This document shows positions 7,239-16,446 of a stretch of 64,000 nt of DNA, one piece after another. The translations under genes were made by a program, and so were the position numbers. The notes beneath the pieces are model-generated. The model worked only from the letters and a program-made list of their open reading frames with translations. It searched no databases and was not told where the DNA came from. This DNA comes from Chitinophaga barathri (lineage in GTDB: Bacteria > Bacteroidota > Bacteroidia > Chitinophagales > Chitinophagaceae). Position 1 is the first letter of the stretch. Every line of letters begins with the position of its first letter. The DNA is taken from NCBI RefSeq assembly GCF_003807585.1, contig NZ_RMBX01000017.1:62001-126000 (forward strand), in the 5' to 3' direction.

Positions 7239-10200
7239 CTACAGGCGGTAGCTAATGGTGAATGTAAAAGCGGTACCTCTTTTCGTACGTTTCAATTTCC
7301 AGTCTGAATCCGGGTTATATCCCATGCCTTTCGGGTCATCTACATTACTGAGACCTGAAGGGGAAGTGGGTGGGTTAGCTTCAGGTACTTTATTGAAATA
7401 ATCTATATAGTATTGGTTCAGCAGATCGCTTACATTAAAACGTATCTCCATTTTCTGCTTCAGCAGGCGCGCGCTCAGCTGAAGATCGATCACATCGCGC
7501 GGGTTTTCGTAGATATCGTCATAATCATCTATCCCGGCAAATAACACGCGGCGGCCGATGCGGTTGTACGTAACGTTTGCGCCGATGATATTACCCTGGT
7601 AAGAAAGCCCGCCGTTGATGATGTAAGGGGACAATCCCTGCAAAGGCCTGGTGCGTATGGTAGCAGCGGAATCCATGCTCGGATCGTAAGGGATGCTCTG
7701 CGCTTCCGCTCTCAGTTTCTTTTCATTGTAGCTCACCTTGCTCTCCATGATCGTGAAGTTCGCGCTCAGGAAAAGATTCTTCCAGAAGTTGGATGTTTTT
7801 TTGATAAAGGAGAAAGAGTGGCGGTAATCCAGTTCCAGCCCTCTATTCTCAGCGTCTTCCAGATTAAAGTAGAAAACGGAATATTTGTTGTCGGCCATCT
7901 GGTTGTTCACCGTCTCCACCGGTTTTTTGTATTTTTTATAGAAAGCGGTCACAGACAGTATCTCTACCGGGCTTGGGTACCATTCAAAACGAAGGTCCAC
8001 GTTGTTTGCCCTGCTGTATTCCAACCCTTTGGCACCGATCACGGTCTGGCGAAGGCGCAGGTCGTAATACACGAAGCTGGCGCGCTCTCTGAAGTCCGGT
8101 CTTGCGAGCGTTTTGCTGTAAGCCGCTCTCACATTGATCTTCGGGGTGAGGTTATAAATGATGTTCAACGAAGGCAGCCAGTCAGATTCGCGGTAGGTCA
8201 CCGTGGTGTCCAGCAGGTTGGCGCTCTGAGCGTCCGCGAAGGAAGCGAAATTGTGCACCCGCATCATATTGTTCTCATACCTTATACCAGCTATAATGTG
8301 CAGTTTTTCCAGCGGCTGAAGATCGGCCATCAGGTAGGCGGCATGCAGGTTTTGTGTGCCGTCGTAATAATCCGCCGCGCTCACGCCGGTAGCGGATACG
8401 GGTTTGTAATAAAGCAGGCCCGCCCCGAAATTCTCCGGTGTATAGATTTCATAATCCGCTCTGCCGAAACCGATGGAATCGGCTATCTGTGTGCCTCTTG
8501 GCGCTCTTTCAACCGTGGTTGGGATCAATGTGGCCTGCTCGTAGGTAGCCTTTCGAAAGGTGCCCCAGTAGCCGGTCTTGATCTTCTGTGCCAGTTCACC
8601 TACTTTGAAGGGAATGGTAAAATCCCCCCCGATATTCTGCTTCTTTTCTTCCAGTGCGTAGGTGAATACCCCGCCTTCGTTGATGTTCGACGCATCGGAG
8701 CGGAGTACATCCCAGCGGAGTCTTTGTTTTCCGGAAGCCTCGTCAAAATCCTCTATCTGCGCCTGTGAATAAATCGTGTGCGGCTGTTCTTTATTTACTT
8801 TGGCATGGTCCGCAAACCAATTGAATTTGATACCGCCTTTGCTGAGCAGATGTTCGCCTTCCAGCCTTGTCTGGAAAAGGTCGCCGGTTTCCAGGAGGGA
8901 TATATATTCCCGCTGTGTGCCAAAACGTCCTTTATCGGTGGCATTCTGCACGATGTTGTCGTGGTGGAAACGGCGGTTAAAGATATTACGCCATACCAGC
9001 TTGTGTTTTTTAGTCTGGTAAGCAATGTTGCCAATGGCACCGACAGAGGTGATGAACTGGTATTCGTGCGCTGTGTCCACGATAGTTGGGCTTGCGCGGA
9101 ACCAGGCGTCATAGTTCTCAATGTTCTCTTCATGGCGGTAAGTGCCGGCCAGTACCAGTCCCAGTGTTCTGCCTTCACCTACTTCCTTGCTGCCACCCAG
9201 GGAAAGCTGGTATTGCTGCATGGGTTTGGCGGTGTATTTATGCAGACCGTAGAAGTTCGGCACCTTCGCATTCATGGCGTTGATGGTGGCGCGGTCATTG
9301 TCGACTATTGCCGCCTGGTAACCAGCAGGTTTCCATTCTTTGTTGAACCAGCGGCGTTCATCGCCCGCGGCGCCCCAATAGTCGCTATTCAGGCGGCGGG
9401 TGCTGTAGAAGTCCTTGCCGGTGCTGTTGTTGTTCCATCCGGTACCTGCCTGGAACAGGATAAAATTCTGCCTCGGTATATCGATCGTGTTCACCTGCAC
9501 AAGGCCGCCCGTGAATTCGCCGGGCATATCCGCAGTGGCGGTTTTGTTCACCACTACATTGTCTATGAGGTTGCTCGGCACGATATCAAAAGAAAAGTTG
9601 CGGCGGTTGGGTTCGGAGCTGGGCAGTGAAGATCCGTTCAGCAGCACGTTGTTATACCTTTCACTCATGCCCCTTACTACCACAAATTTATTGTCCTGTA
9701 CGGTGAGGCCGCTGATGCGTTTTAACACCTGCGCCACGTTGTTGTCCGGTGTACGGCGGATCTGTTCCGCGCTGATGCCGTCGCTGAGGGCGATGTTGTT
9801 CCGCTGGCGGGCATACAGCGCAGAGAGTGTTTCTCTCTGGGCCGTGCCTACCACTTCCACGCCTTTCAGCGTGCCTTTGGCCAGGGATAAAGTGATGTCC
9901 AGGGTTACCACCTGTCCTGTGGTGATATTCACCTGCGTGATCTTTTTATTATTGTAACCGACAGAGCTGATCTCCAGTGTATAGCTGCCTGTGGGGAGTT
10001 CGAGTATATATTGTCCTTTTACGTCGGTAACGGTGCCTTTGCTGCCGGTGCGCACGGTGGCGCCAATGATGGGCTCGCCGGTCTTTTCGTCCAGCAGGGT
10101 GCCGGCTACTTTGCCGGTGTTCACGCGGGCGGGCGTTTCCTGTTTTTTCCGGATAATGATCATCCGGCCGTCCAGCTGGTAACTGTAATGTGTTTGCTGC

Positions 10201-10484
10201 AGGGCGGATTTTAAAATTTCTTCGGTGGTAGCCTGTTGTAAATGAAGGCTTACTTTGTCCTGGAGGTTCACTTCATCTTTGAAATAATTCACGGCATAGC
10301 CGGTTTGTGCTTCAAGAAAATCAAATACTTCCTTTAATGGTGCGTGCGTAAATATTGCATCCATTCTCTTTTCTGTTGGTTGAGCGCTGACCCTGAATCC
10401 TGATATGAGGGTGAACAGCATCAAAGCGAGACATAACATTCCCACGCCCTTCCTGATCAAGGGCATCTGTAAAGTTTTTTTCAT
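7239..10484 (-). CDS. TonB-dependent receptor with STN and carboxypeptidase-regulatory-like domains
   Basis: 1081-aa outer-membrane receptor. After a signal peptide ending about SAQ (36) comes an STN (secretin/TonB N-terminal) domain at about 40-112, the hallmark of receptors that signal to a FecR anti-sigma factor. A carboxypeptidase-regulatory-like beta-sandwich follows at about 124-205 (GKVAGTLLDEKTGEPIIGAT). The plug domain (about 225-340, GEFTGGLVQVNTID) and a 22-strand barrel end in aromatic FTFTISYRL. It lies 28 bp after fecR. Such receptors import siderophores or other large ligands, or oligosaccharides; the substrate is not readable. A 39-bp scar of a duplicate copy is at 4629-4667. 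Confidence 0.95.
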   Translation of the reverse strand: MKKTLQMPLIRKGVGMLCLALMLFTLISGFRVSAQPTEKRMDAIFTHAPLKEVFDFLEAQTGYAVNYFKDEVNLQDKVSLHLQQATTEEILKSALQQTHYSYQLDGRMIIIRKKQETPARVNTGKVAGTLLDEKTGEPIIGATVRTGSKGTVTDVKGQYILELPTGSYTLEISSVGYNNKKITQVNITTGQVVTLDITLSLAKGTLKGVEVVGTAQRETLSALYARQRNNIALSDGISAEQIRRTPDNNVAQVLKRISGLTVQDNKFVVVRGMSERYNNVLLNGSSLPSSEPNRRNFSFDIVPSNLIDNVVVNKTATADMPGEFTGGLVQVNTIDIPRQNFILFQAGTGWNNNSTGKDFYSTRRLNSDYWGAAGDERRWFNKEWKPAGYQAAIVDNDRATINAMNAKVPNFYGLHKYTAKPMQQYQLSLGGSKEVGEGRTLGLVLAGTYRHEENIENYDAWFRASPTIVDTAHEYQFITSVGAIGNIAYQTKKHKLVWRNIFNRRFHHDNIVQNATDKGRFGTQREYISLLETGDLFQTRLEGEHLLSKGGIKFNWFADHAKVNKEQPHTIYSQAQIEDFDEASGKQRLRWDVLRSDASNINEGGVFTYALEEKKQNIGGDFTIPFKVGELAQKIKTGYWGTFRKATYEQATLIPTTVERAPRGTQIADSIGFGRADYEIYTPENFGAGLLYYKPVSATGVSAADYYDGTQNLHAAYLMADLQPLEKLHIIAGIRYENNMMRVHNFASFADAQSANLLDTTVTYRESDWLPSLNIIYNLTPKINVRAAYSKTLARPDFRERASFVYYDLRLRQTVIGAKGLEYSRANNVDLRFEWYPSPVEILSVTAFYKKYKKPVETVNNQMADNKYSVFYFNLEDAENRGLELDYRHSFSFIKKTSNFWKNLFLSANFTIMESKVSYNEKKLRAEAQSIPYDPSMDSAATIRTRPLQGLSPYIINGGLSYQGNIIGANVTYNRIGRRVLFAGIDDYDDIYENPRDVIDLQLSARLLKQKMEIRFNVSDLLNQYYIDYFNKVPEANPPTSPSGLSNVDDPKGMGYNPDSDWKLKRTKRGTAFTFTISYRL

Positions 10485-10512
10485 TCGTACAATTTATTTT
10501 ATAAGGGAGGTT

Positions 10513-11505
10513 TTATTTTTGAGATGAGCGTATATAAACAACAGAATCTTTTACCGTATATCTGAACTGCCCCATTTTTCCCAGTACTCTCACGATCTCA
10601 TTCACCTTCATGTGTTTGAAGGTAGCTTTCACTGGCCTGTCTAATAAGTGTTCATCGTCCGTGCGGAACTCAAAACCATATGCATAATGCAGCCGGCGGA
10701 GCACGTCACGGAGTGGCACATCATCGAAATAAAATTCTTTCCTGATCCAACCATCGTGTTTGCTTCTATTTTCCCGCATACTCAGCAAGCGCCCTTTTTT
10801 CTCAAAGGTGCCCATGGTGCCGGGCGTAAGTATTAGTTCATGGGGTGTTCCCGTGAGCTGCATTGCCACTTTACCGGATTGTACGGCTACCGTAGCAATG
10901 TGCTCTTCCGGGTAACTGCGCATATTGAAGGACGTGCCGAGTACATTTACCCGTACAGCGTCCATTTCCACCGAAAATGGCTTGGTTGGGTCATGGGCTA
11001 CTACTACAAATGCCTCCCCTTTCACCAGCCTGATACGCCTCCCGTCTTTATCGAATTGCTCCGGTATCTGCAGGGTAGTGGCGCCGTTCAGGTAGATCCT
11101 GGATTCATCGGCCAGTGTGATCACCCTGTTTTCTCCTTCTGAAGTGGAATAGGTATTCCATCTCGCCAGGTCGTTAACGGTTTCTGTGGCGGGGCGCTGT
11201 TTTTCGTAAGCCCAGTAAAGCGAGCCCGTAAGCAGTAATGCCACTGCCGCGCAGGCGGCTCTCCATATGTAAATATGTAAAACCGGGGTGTGGCGTTTCC
11301 CGGTGACTTTGGTATATACTCTATCCAGTTCCCTTTGGCTGACGGGCGCGGGCACTGTTTCCTGCCATTCAGCCTCCGGGTATATCTCCAGCAGCTCGTC
11401 TTCCGTAGCGGTCCCGAGCGTCTGCAGCAGCCATTCTTCCTGCTGCCGGTCCAGCCCGCCGGCTGCCATTTGTTTGAGATAAGATCGGATCAATTGTGTG
11501 TCCAT
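10513..11505 (-). CDS. FecR-family anti-sigma factor
   Basis: Inner-membrane anti-sigma factor with a cytosolic N-terminal helical domain, one membrane segment (about residues 78-100, YIWRAACAAVALLLTGSLYW) and a periplasmic FecR domain. The FecR part carries RIYLNGATTLQIPEQF and a DUF4974-type C-terminal domain (PLRDVLRRLHYAYGFEFR) that interacts with the receptor STN domain. I take the ATG at 11505 (MDTQLIRSYLKQ); an in-frame ATG at 11520 and a TTG at 11556 exist upstream but have no better context. It lies between the sigma gene (60 bp) and the receptor (28 bp), the standard order for a cell-surface signalling relay. Confidence 0.92.
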   Translation of the reverse strand: MDTQLIRSYLKQMAAGGLDRQQEEWLLQTLGTATEDELLEIYPEAEWQETVPAPVSQRELDRVYTKVTGKRHTPVLHIYIWRAACAAVALLLTGSLYWAYEKQRPATETVNDLARWNTYSTSEGENRVITLADESRIYLNGATTLQIPEQFDKDGRRIRLVKGEAFVVVAHDPTKPFSVEMDAVRVNVLGTSFNMRSYPEEHIATVAVQSGKVAMQLTGTPHELILTPGTMGTFEKKGRLLSMRENRSKHDGWIRKEFYFDDVPLRDVLRRLHYAYGFEFRTDDEHLLDRPVKATFKHMKVNEIVRVLGKMGQFRYTVKDSVVYIRSSQK

Positions 11506-11565
11506 ACCAATAACACGCATCTGAGGGTGGGCAACAGACAAATTTTGTATTACCAAAATGTTAAC

Positions 11566-12114
11566 TCAGGTAAACAGCCTGATAAGCAGGATTACATACA
11601 ATGTTTTTACATCCAGACGGCTGCGGAGGATATGTTTGATCTCGCGGATGTAACGCTCCACCGTCTTCACGGATATACCTTCTTTCTCTGCTATCTGGCG
11701 GTAGGTGAGGCCTCCGTCCCAGTGCAGGCGGAAACATCTTTGTTTGTCCATTTGGATATTGCTGAGGGTTTGTTCATACACCTGGATATACTCTTTCTGT
11801 TGGATCCTTTCCGAAGCGGATTCTTCCTGGGCATGTTCTTCTTCGCTGGATTCGCGGAGCACTACCGTCTTCCGGGTCTTTGCGCTACGGAAATAGGAAA
11901 TGATGGTATGACGCACGATGGTGAACAGGTACGGGTCTGTGTTCAGGGAATGATCCAGGGTATCCCACTTATTCCATAGTTTAATATATACTTCCTGTGC
12001 GATATCGTCCACATGCAGGTTGGTGTCCAGCACATTGGCCAGGTAAGCCTTTACCCGCGGGTAGCTGGCATCGAAGTACCGGCGGAAAGCAATGTCCTGT
12101 TCTGTAGGCGTCAT
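11566..12114 (-). CDS. ECF RNA polymerase sigma factor (FecI-like)
   Basis: 182-aa ECF sigma factor. Region 2 is at about 10-75 (YLANVLDTNLHVDDIAQEVYIKLW contains the region-2.2 core), the variable Glu-rich linker at about 85-105, and region 4 with helix-turn-helix at about 125-175 (LTYRQIAEKEGISVKTVERYI). It has no long C-terminal extension. It should be held by the adjacent FecR protein and released when the receptor is occupied. It starts 11 bp after the S41 protease gene, so the two are probably co-transcribed, which is not the usual arrangement. Confidence 0.93.
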   Translation of the reverse strand: MTPTEQDIAFRRYFDASYPRVKAYLANVLDTNLHVDDIAQEVYIKLWNKWDTLDHSLNTDPYLFTIVRHTIISYFRSAKTRKTVVLRESSEEEHAQEESASERIQQKEYIQVYEQTLSNIQMDKQRCFRLHWDGGLTYRQIAEKEGISVKTVERYIREIKHILRSRLDVKTLYVILLIRLFT

Positions 12115-12125
12115 AATAATTCAGA

Positions 12126-13490
12126 TTAATGAATGATAACGGGAGAAGCGTGCCTGGCCTGTTCTGTCGCGGCATCATATATTAATTTGACGGGCACGCG
12201 CCTGAGCTGTACGGGAGGGGCAGGTGGCATATGCTCGTAAATAAGCCCTAAAGCGGCGGCTGTCAGCGGTTCGTTTGTTGTACCCAATTCCGCCAGCGGC
12301 AGGGTGGCCAGCTCGGTGATACGGTGCTGCGGCACCAGCCCGTTGCTGTAATCCCCCTGGTTACTGGCATTAAATAATTTATATACGGTTGGCTGGATCT
12401 GCCACGGGGCCTGTTGCATCAGAAATGCGGCTTCGTCTTTTCCCATTGTGGTTTCTCCTATTTGTATCACCTGCAGGTAAGGTTTAAGATTGTTGATAAT
12501 AAGCTCTGCCGCAGATACGGTGCCTTTGGTGGTAAGGATAAATACCCGCTGCAGATTAAGCTGTACGGTTTGCAGCTGGCTGTAATTCCTGCCCACTGCA
12601 TTGCCTGATGTATTCAGCACGGCTTGTAAGGTTCTCGGGGCCTTTCCCAACTTTGCATTGCCCGCGTATATCGCGTAATTGTCCGTTGCTTTGAGGCCCG
12701 AAGCGATCATGGCCGCCAGTTTTGCGCTGCTGGCCACACTGCCGCCCGCATTATAACGCAGGTCTAAGATAAGCTCATTTACGCCGGCATTCCGTAATTT
12801 TTGAAAAGCGGTTATCAGGCGCGAATCGTATGCTTCGTTGAAGGAACCGTAATAAAGATACCCGGTGATTTTCCTGTTCTCCGTAAAACTGCGCGTATAC
12901 AACACGCCCTCTTCCATTCCAAAGTCAGCGGCCAGGCTTTTTTCCGCACCGGGGGTCAGCACGCCATTGTCCCATACCGCGGGCGTGATCCGCAGGGGCG
13001 TAGCGCCGTGCCCGTTCATCCGGGTGTTCACCGCCTCCAGGTTCTGCGCCGTCACCGCGTTGCCGTCCACTTTTATAAAACAGCTGCCCCGTACCAATCC
13101 CGCCTTTGCCGCCGCGCTGCCCTGGTTCACAAACGTCGCTACACCCACGAGCCCGTCGGTGTAGCCGGGCAGGGAAATAAACGCGTAATGAAGCCCGTAG
13201 CTGAAATAAGCATTGCCCGGCGGCAATATGGTCCTTGCATCGCTGATCCAGGAAAAACGGTCCTGCGGAACCAGCAGGCTGCTGAAAAAATCCGGCGGGG
13301 ATAAGGTATAGTCCGGGTGGTTGGGAAGATGATCGGACCAGTAATAATACCGTTTCATGCTGTCCAGCACCCATTTGTTCACCCGGCCGATGCTGTCGGT
13401 GGGCATGAAAGGCGCATCTTGCTTATTACAGGCGGTAAGCCCGGGCAGGAGTAGATAACAAGCAATGCAATACAAAACAAGCCGCTTCAC
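12126..13490 (-). CDS. S41-family (tail-specific) protease, lipoprotein
   Basis: 454-aa predicted lipoprotein (lipobox GLTAC, Cys 21). It has an N-terminal helical domain, a PDZ-like domain at about 110-185 (GLVGVATFVNQGSAAAKAGL), and a C-terminal S41 peptidase core. The core has DLRYNAGG at 243-250, the nucleophile S327 in KGTVSAAE and the general base K351 in TTMGKDEA, so it looks catalytically intact. The start appears to be GTG (13488-13490): no ATG precedes the signal peptide and a promoter-like element lies only about 10-15 nt upstream. It would act in the periplasm or on the outer membrane. It sits 11 bp before the ECF sigma gene, so it may process the FecR protein or the receptor, but a housekeeping role is equally possible. 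Confidence 0.88.
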   Translation of the reverse strand: MKRLVLYCIACYLLLPGLTACNKQDAPFMPTDSIGRVNKWVLDSMKRYYYWSDHLPNHPDYTLSPPDFFSSLLVPQDRFSWISDARTILPPGNAYFSYGLHYAFISLPGYTDGLVGVATFVNQGSAAAKAGLVRGSCFIKVDGNAVTAQNLEAVNTRMNGHGATPLRITPAVWDNGVLTPGAEKSLAADFGMEEGVLYTRSFTENRKITGYLYYGSFNEAYDSRLITAFQKLRNAGVNELILDLRYNAGGSVASSAKLAAMIASGLKATDNYAIYAGNAKLGKAPRTLQAVLNTSGNAVGRNYSQLQTVQLNLQRVFILTTKGTVSAAELIINNLKPYLQVIQIGETTMGKDEAAFLMQQAPWQIQPTVYKLFNASNQGDYSNGLVPQHRITELATLPLAELGTTNEPLTAAALGLIYEHMPPAPPVQLRRVPVKLIYDAATEQARHASPVIIH

Positions 13491-13508
13491 AGGGTGGAAA
13501 GTTTAAGT

Positions 13509-13538
13509 AAAAATTACCAAGTTTTGGACGATAAACAA
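13509..13538 (-). promoter_or_regulatory. candidate promoter of the S41-sigma-FecR operon
   Basis: Minus-strand TTG (13536-13538), 19-bp spacer and TAATTTTT (13509-13516), one base off TANNTTTG. Predicted transcription start is about 13505, close to the GTG at 13490. Confidence 0.45.
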
Positions 13539-13647
13539 CTTTAATGTGTTAAGTTAAAATTAAGACTGTGAGGGGGAAAACGGAACGTATTGAGGATGAA
13601 GGGGTATGCGCTAAATACAAAAGGGCCGGGGGAAAGCCCTGAAATAC

Positions 13648-13681
13648 AAAAGACCGCGCTGCCAGTGCAGTGCGGTCTTTT
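13648..13681 (-). terminator. terminator of the ABC-F gene
   Basis: Perfect stem AAAGACCGC / GCGGTCTTT with a 14-nt loop, flanked by TTTT/AAAA. It lies 20 bp past the ABC-F stop and can also work on the plus strand, which carries no gene here. Confidence 0.75.
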
Positions 13682-13700
13682 AATTCAAACAAATATGATT

Positions 13701-15656
13701 CTATCCCTGCATTTTCTCTTCCAGTTCCATTACCTTTTCAAATATGGTTTCGTAATCGGAATTGAGTTTTGCCAGGTCTGCATTGGTCTTTTTATAGGCA
13801 TCTTCCGTTGCCCGGAACTTGTCTTTGTTCGCGTAGATCTCCGGCTCCGCCATATCTGCTTCCAATTGCTTCAGTTTGTCTTTTAACCCGGCGATCTGCT
13901 GCTCCAGCTGCTGAAACTGGCGTTGCTGCTTTTGCAGCTCTTTTTGCAGGTCCTTGTCTATGGCCGTTTTGGGCGTAGAAGCCGGTTTAGCGGGCTGCGG
14001 CTGGGCTACTGAAGGACTTTTTTTTTCCTTCTCAGGTTTGGCCGGTAAAGCAGCCAGTGCCTGGCGCTTTTTCCATTCTTCCCACTCGCCGTAGGTGCCT
14101 TTGAATTCTTTGATCTCCCCGTCCACGATCTCCCAGATCTTGTTCGCGGTTTTGGACACAAAATAACGGTCGTGGCTTACCAGCACCAGGCTGCCTTCGT
14201 ATTTACCGAGGGCGTCTATGAGCATTTCCACGGAATTGATGTCCAGGTGGTTCGTGGGCTCATCGAGCATCAGGAAGTTCGCTTTGCCCACAATCACTTT
14301 TGCCAGTGCCACACGCGCCTTTTCACCGCCGGAGAGTATGCGGATCTTTTTGAACACATCATCGCCCTGGAAAAGGAAGCACCCGAGCAATCCACGTAAT
14401 TCCATTTCCGTAAGGCCGCTACCGCAGCCTTTCAACTCTTCGAGTATCTCGTTTTCGAGGTGAAGCGATTCCAGCTGGTGCTGTGCGTAAAAGCTGGTCA
14501 CCACGTTGTGACCCGGCACGCGTTCGCCGGTGTAAGGCTCTGTGCCTGCGATCACGCGCAGGAGGGTAGATTTACCCTTACCATTGGCCCCGATGAGGGC
14601 TATTTTGTCTCCGCGGTTGATCTCCGCGGAGGCGTTTTTTAGAATTTCCAGCTGGCCAAACGCTTTACCCACGCCGTTCAGCGTGCAGAGTATCTTCCCG
14701 GGCATTTTGTCCACGGAAAAGTTCATCCTGATCTTGGCCGGGCCGCCGTCCACCTGTTCCACGCGCTCGAGTTTGTCCAGTCTTTTGGCGATACTCTGCG
14801 CCTGGGCGGCTTTGGAGGCTTTGGCTTTAAAACGTTCGATAAAACGTTCCTGCTGGCGGATGTAATCCTGCTGGTTTTCGTAAGCGCGCTGCTGAAGGTC
14901 GCGGCGCATTACTTTTTCTTCTTCGTAGTCGGAATAGTTGCCGGCATAATGGTGAAGCTGCTGCTGGTAGAGTTCTACCACCTTGTTCACCATTTTATCG
15001 AGGAAATAGCGGTCGTGGCTCACGATGATCACGGCGCCGTTGTAGTTGCTGAGGTATTTTTCCAGCCATTCGATGGAGGGAAGGTCAAGGTGGTTCGTCG
15101 GTTCATCGAGCATCAGCACGTCCGGCTGCTGCAGGATGAGTTTGGCGAGGAGTACACGCATGCGCCAGCCGCCGGAGAACTGGTTGTAAGGGCGCTCGAG
15201 GTCTGCGGTGCTGAAACCGAGGCCTTCCAGTACGGTGGCGGTTTTGTGGCGGATATTGTAGCCGTCCAGCGTATCGAATTCATGCAGTTTGTCCGCATAT
15301 TCATGCAGCAGCGCATCATCCTGCGAGTGTTCCAGCTTTGCGGTGAGCTCTTCGAGCTCTTTTTCCACTTTCAGCGCCTGTTCAAAGGCGGTCATTCCCA
15401 CAGAAATCACGGAATTCTCCGTTTCGAAGCTCAACAGATCCTGGTTGAAGAACCCGAGGCTCAGGTTCCTGATCTTGTTGATACTGCCTTTCGAGATGGT
15501 ATAATCCCCGTTGATAATACGGAGCAGCGTGGATTTGCCGGTACCGTTCAGGCCGATAAGGCCTACCCGGTCACCGGGAATAATGTGCCAGGAAGAATCC
15601 TCTATAATGGTTCTTGCGCCAAATTCAAATGTTATGTCCTGCAGGGCGATGAGCAT
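13701..15656 (-). CDS. ABC-F family ribosome-associated ATPase
   Basis: 651-aa soluble protein with two ABC ATPase domains and no membrane segments, as in ABC-F translation factors. Domain 1 has Walker A GLNGTGKST (35-43), signature FSGGWRMR and Walker B VLMLDEPTNHLD. The P-site-tRNA-interaction linker follows (about 240-310, RQQERFIERFKAKASKA). Domain 2 has GANGKGKST, LSGGEKARVALAK and FLMLDEPTNHLD. A Pro/Ala/Lys-rich hinge (about 545-575) leads to a C-terminal coiled coil (about 580-650), the Uup/YdiF layout rather than the shorter EttA. It probably relieves ribosome stalling; a resistance role has no support here. A -7 element and terminator frame it as a single-gene transcript. Confidence 0.93.
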   Translation of the reverse strand: MLIALQDITFEFGARTIIEDSSWHIIPGDRVGLIGLNGTGKSTLLRIINGDYTISKGSINKIRNLSLGFFNQDLLSFETENSVISVGMTAFEQALKVEKELEELTAKLEHSQDDALLHEYADKLHEFDTLDGYNIRHKTATVLEGLGFSTADLERPYNQFSGGWRMRVLLAKLILQQPDVLMLDEPTNHLDLPSIEWLEKYLSNYNGAVIIVSHDRYFLDKMVNKVVELYQQQLHHYAGNYSDYEEEKVMRRDLQQRAYENQQDYIRQQERFIERFKAKASKAAQAQSIAKRLDKLERVEQVDGGPAKIRMNFSVDKMPGKILCTLNGVGKAFGQLEILKNASAEINRGDKIALIGANGKGKSTLLRVIAGTEPYTGERVPGHNVVTSFYAQHQLESLHLENEILEELKGCGSGLTEMELRGLLGCFLFQGDDVFKKIRILSGGEKARVALAKVIVGKANFLMLDEPTNHLDINSVEMLIDALGKYEGSLVLVSHDRYFVSKTANKIWEIVDGEIKEFKGTYGEWEEWKKRQALAALPAKPEKEKKSPSVAQPQPAKPASTPKTAIDKDLQKELQKQQRQFQQLEQQIAGLKDKLKQLEADMAEPEIYANKDKFRATEDAYKKTNADLAKLNSDYETIFEKVMELEEKMQG

Positions 15657-15677
15657 ACCTAATTGCTATTAAACCCG

Positions 15678-15685
15678 CAAAGATA
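15678..15685 (-). promoter_or_regulatory. -7 element for the ABC-F gene
   Basis: Minus-strand TATCTTTG, an exact TANNTTTG match, 21 bp upstream of the ABC-F ATG. No TTG at the usual distance was found. Confidence 0.45.
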
Positions 15686-15701
15686 GTATATTTTTTGGTC
15701 C

Positions 15702-15709
15702 TATATTTG
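15702..15709 (+). promoter_or_regulatory. -7 element for the DUF3347 lipoprotein gene
   Basis: TATATTTG, an exact TANNTTTG match. It ends 7 bp before the first ATG (15717) and 16 bp before the second in-frame ATG (15726). It is back-to-back with the ABC-F element. Confidence 0.45.
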
Positions 15710-15716
15710 AGGCAAA

Positions 15717-16313
15717 ATGCACCGCATGAGAATTAAACAATATTTATGGATCATAGCCGCCGGCGCGGTATTCACGGCCTGCCAGCAGGGCGGGAAAGAG
15801 AATACCGGGACGGATTCCGCGGCTGCGGCCAATACTTTGCAGGCCCCGTTTACGGATGAATATTATGATTCGCTGAAAGTAGCCATGGCAGCCTATTACC
15901 AGCTCAGCAGCGCCCTGGTGAAGGGGGATACCATGGGGGCGGATATCGCCGCGATGGCATTAAAGTATCATATGGACAGCCTGCCCATCGCCCGGCTGGG
16001 GATAGACAGCAGCCGCGCGGCGGACCTGGCGGTGAGCACCGGCAGCATTTCCGCGGAGCTGGCGGGCCTGATCATCGAAAAAGGCGGGCTGGACAGCCGC
16101 CGGTCTTCTTTCCAGATGGTAAGCGACCAGCTGTACGATCTGCTGCAAACCACCGGTTTTAAAGGCAGGACCGTGTACCGCCAGCATTGCCCCATGGCAT
16201 TCAACAACCGTGGCGCGCACTGGCTGAGCGATACCACAGAAGTCGTAAATCCTTATTTCGGGGATGAAATGCTGCATTGCGGGTCCGTGACGGATACTTT
16301 ACAGTTCCAATAG
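15717..16313 (+). CDS. DUF3347-domain lipoprotein
   Basis: 198-aa lipoprotein; with the second ATG (15726, MRIKQYLWIIAAG) the lipobox Cys is residue 19 (FTAC). The DUF3347 domain spans about 45-190: a helical part with FTDEYYDSLKVAMAAYY, then the conserved end CPMAFNNRGAHWLS and VNPYFGDEMLHCG. DUF3347 is known from proteins linked to heavy-metal efflux adaptors of Bacteroidota, and the conserved Cys, Met and His residues at its end suggest metal (copper-like) binding. The function here is inference. The TonB receptor gene follows in the same direction after about 130 bp. The first ATG would leave almost no leader if the -7 element is used, so 15726 may be the true start. Confidence 0.85.
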   Translation: MHRMRIKQYLWIIAAGAVFTACQQGGKENTGTDSAAAANTLQAPFTDEYYDSLKVAMAAYYQLSSALVKGDTMGADIAAMALKYHMDSLPIARLGIDSSRAADLAVSTGSISAELAGLIIEKGGLDSRRSSFQMVSDQLYDLLQTTGFKGRTVYRQHCPMAFNNRGAHWLSDTTEVVNPYFGDEMLHCGSVTDTLQFQ

Positions 16314-16446
16314 CCGCACGCACCCTTTTTAACAGCAATAAAGCAGCTTCCTATAGACCCGTTACTTTTTTGATAAATCCGGCGGCGCCGGGAACAATAT
16401 GCCGGCGCCGCCTGTATATACCATATCAGTTGATAAACCTGTAACC

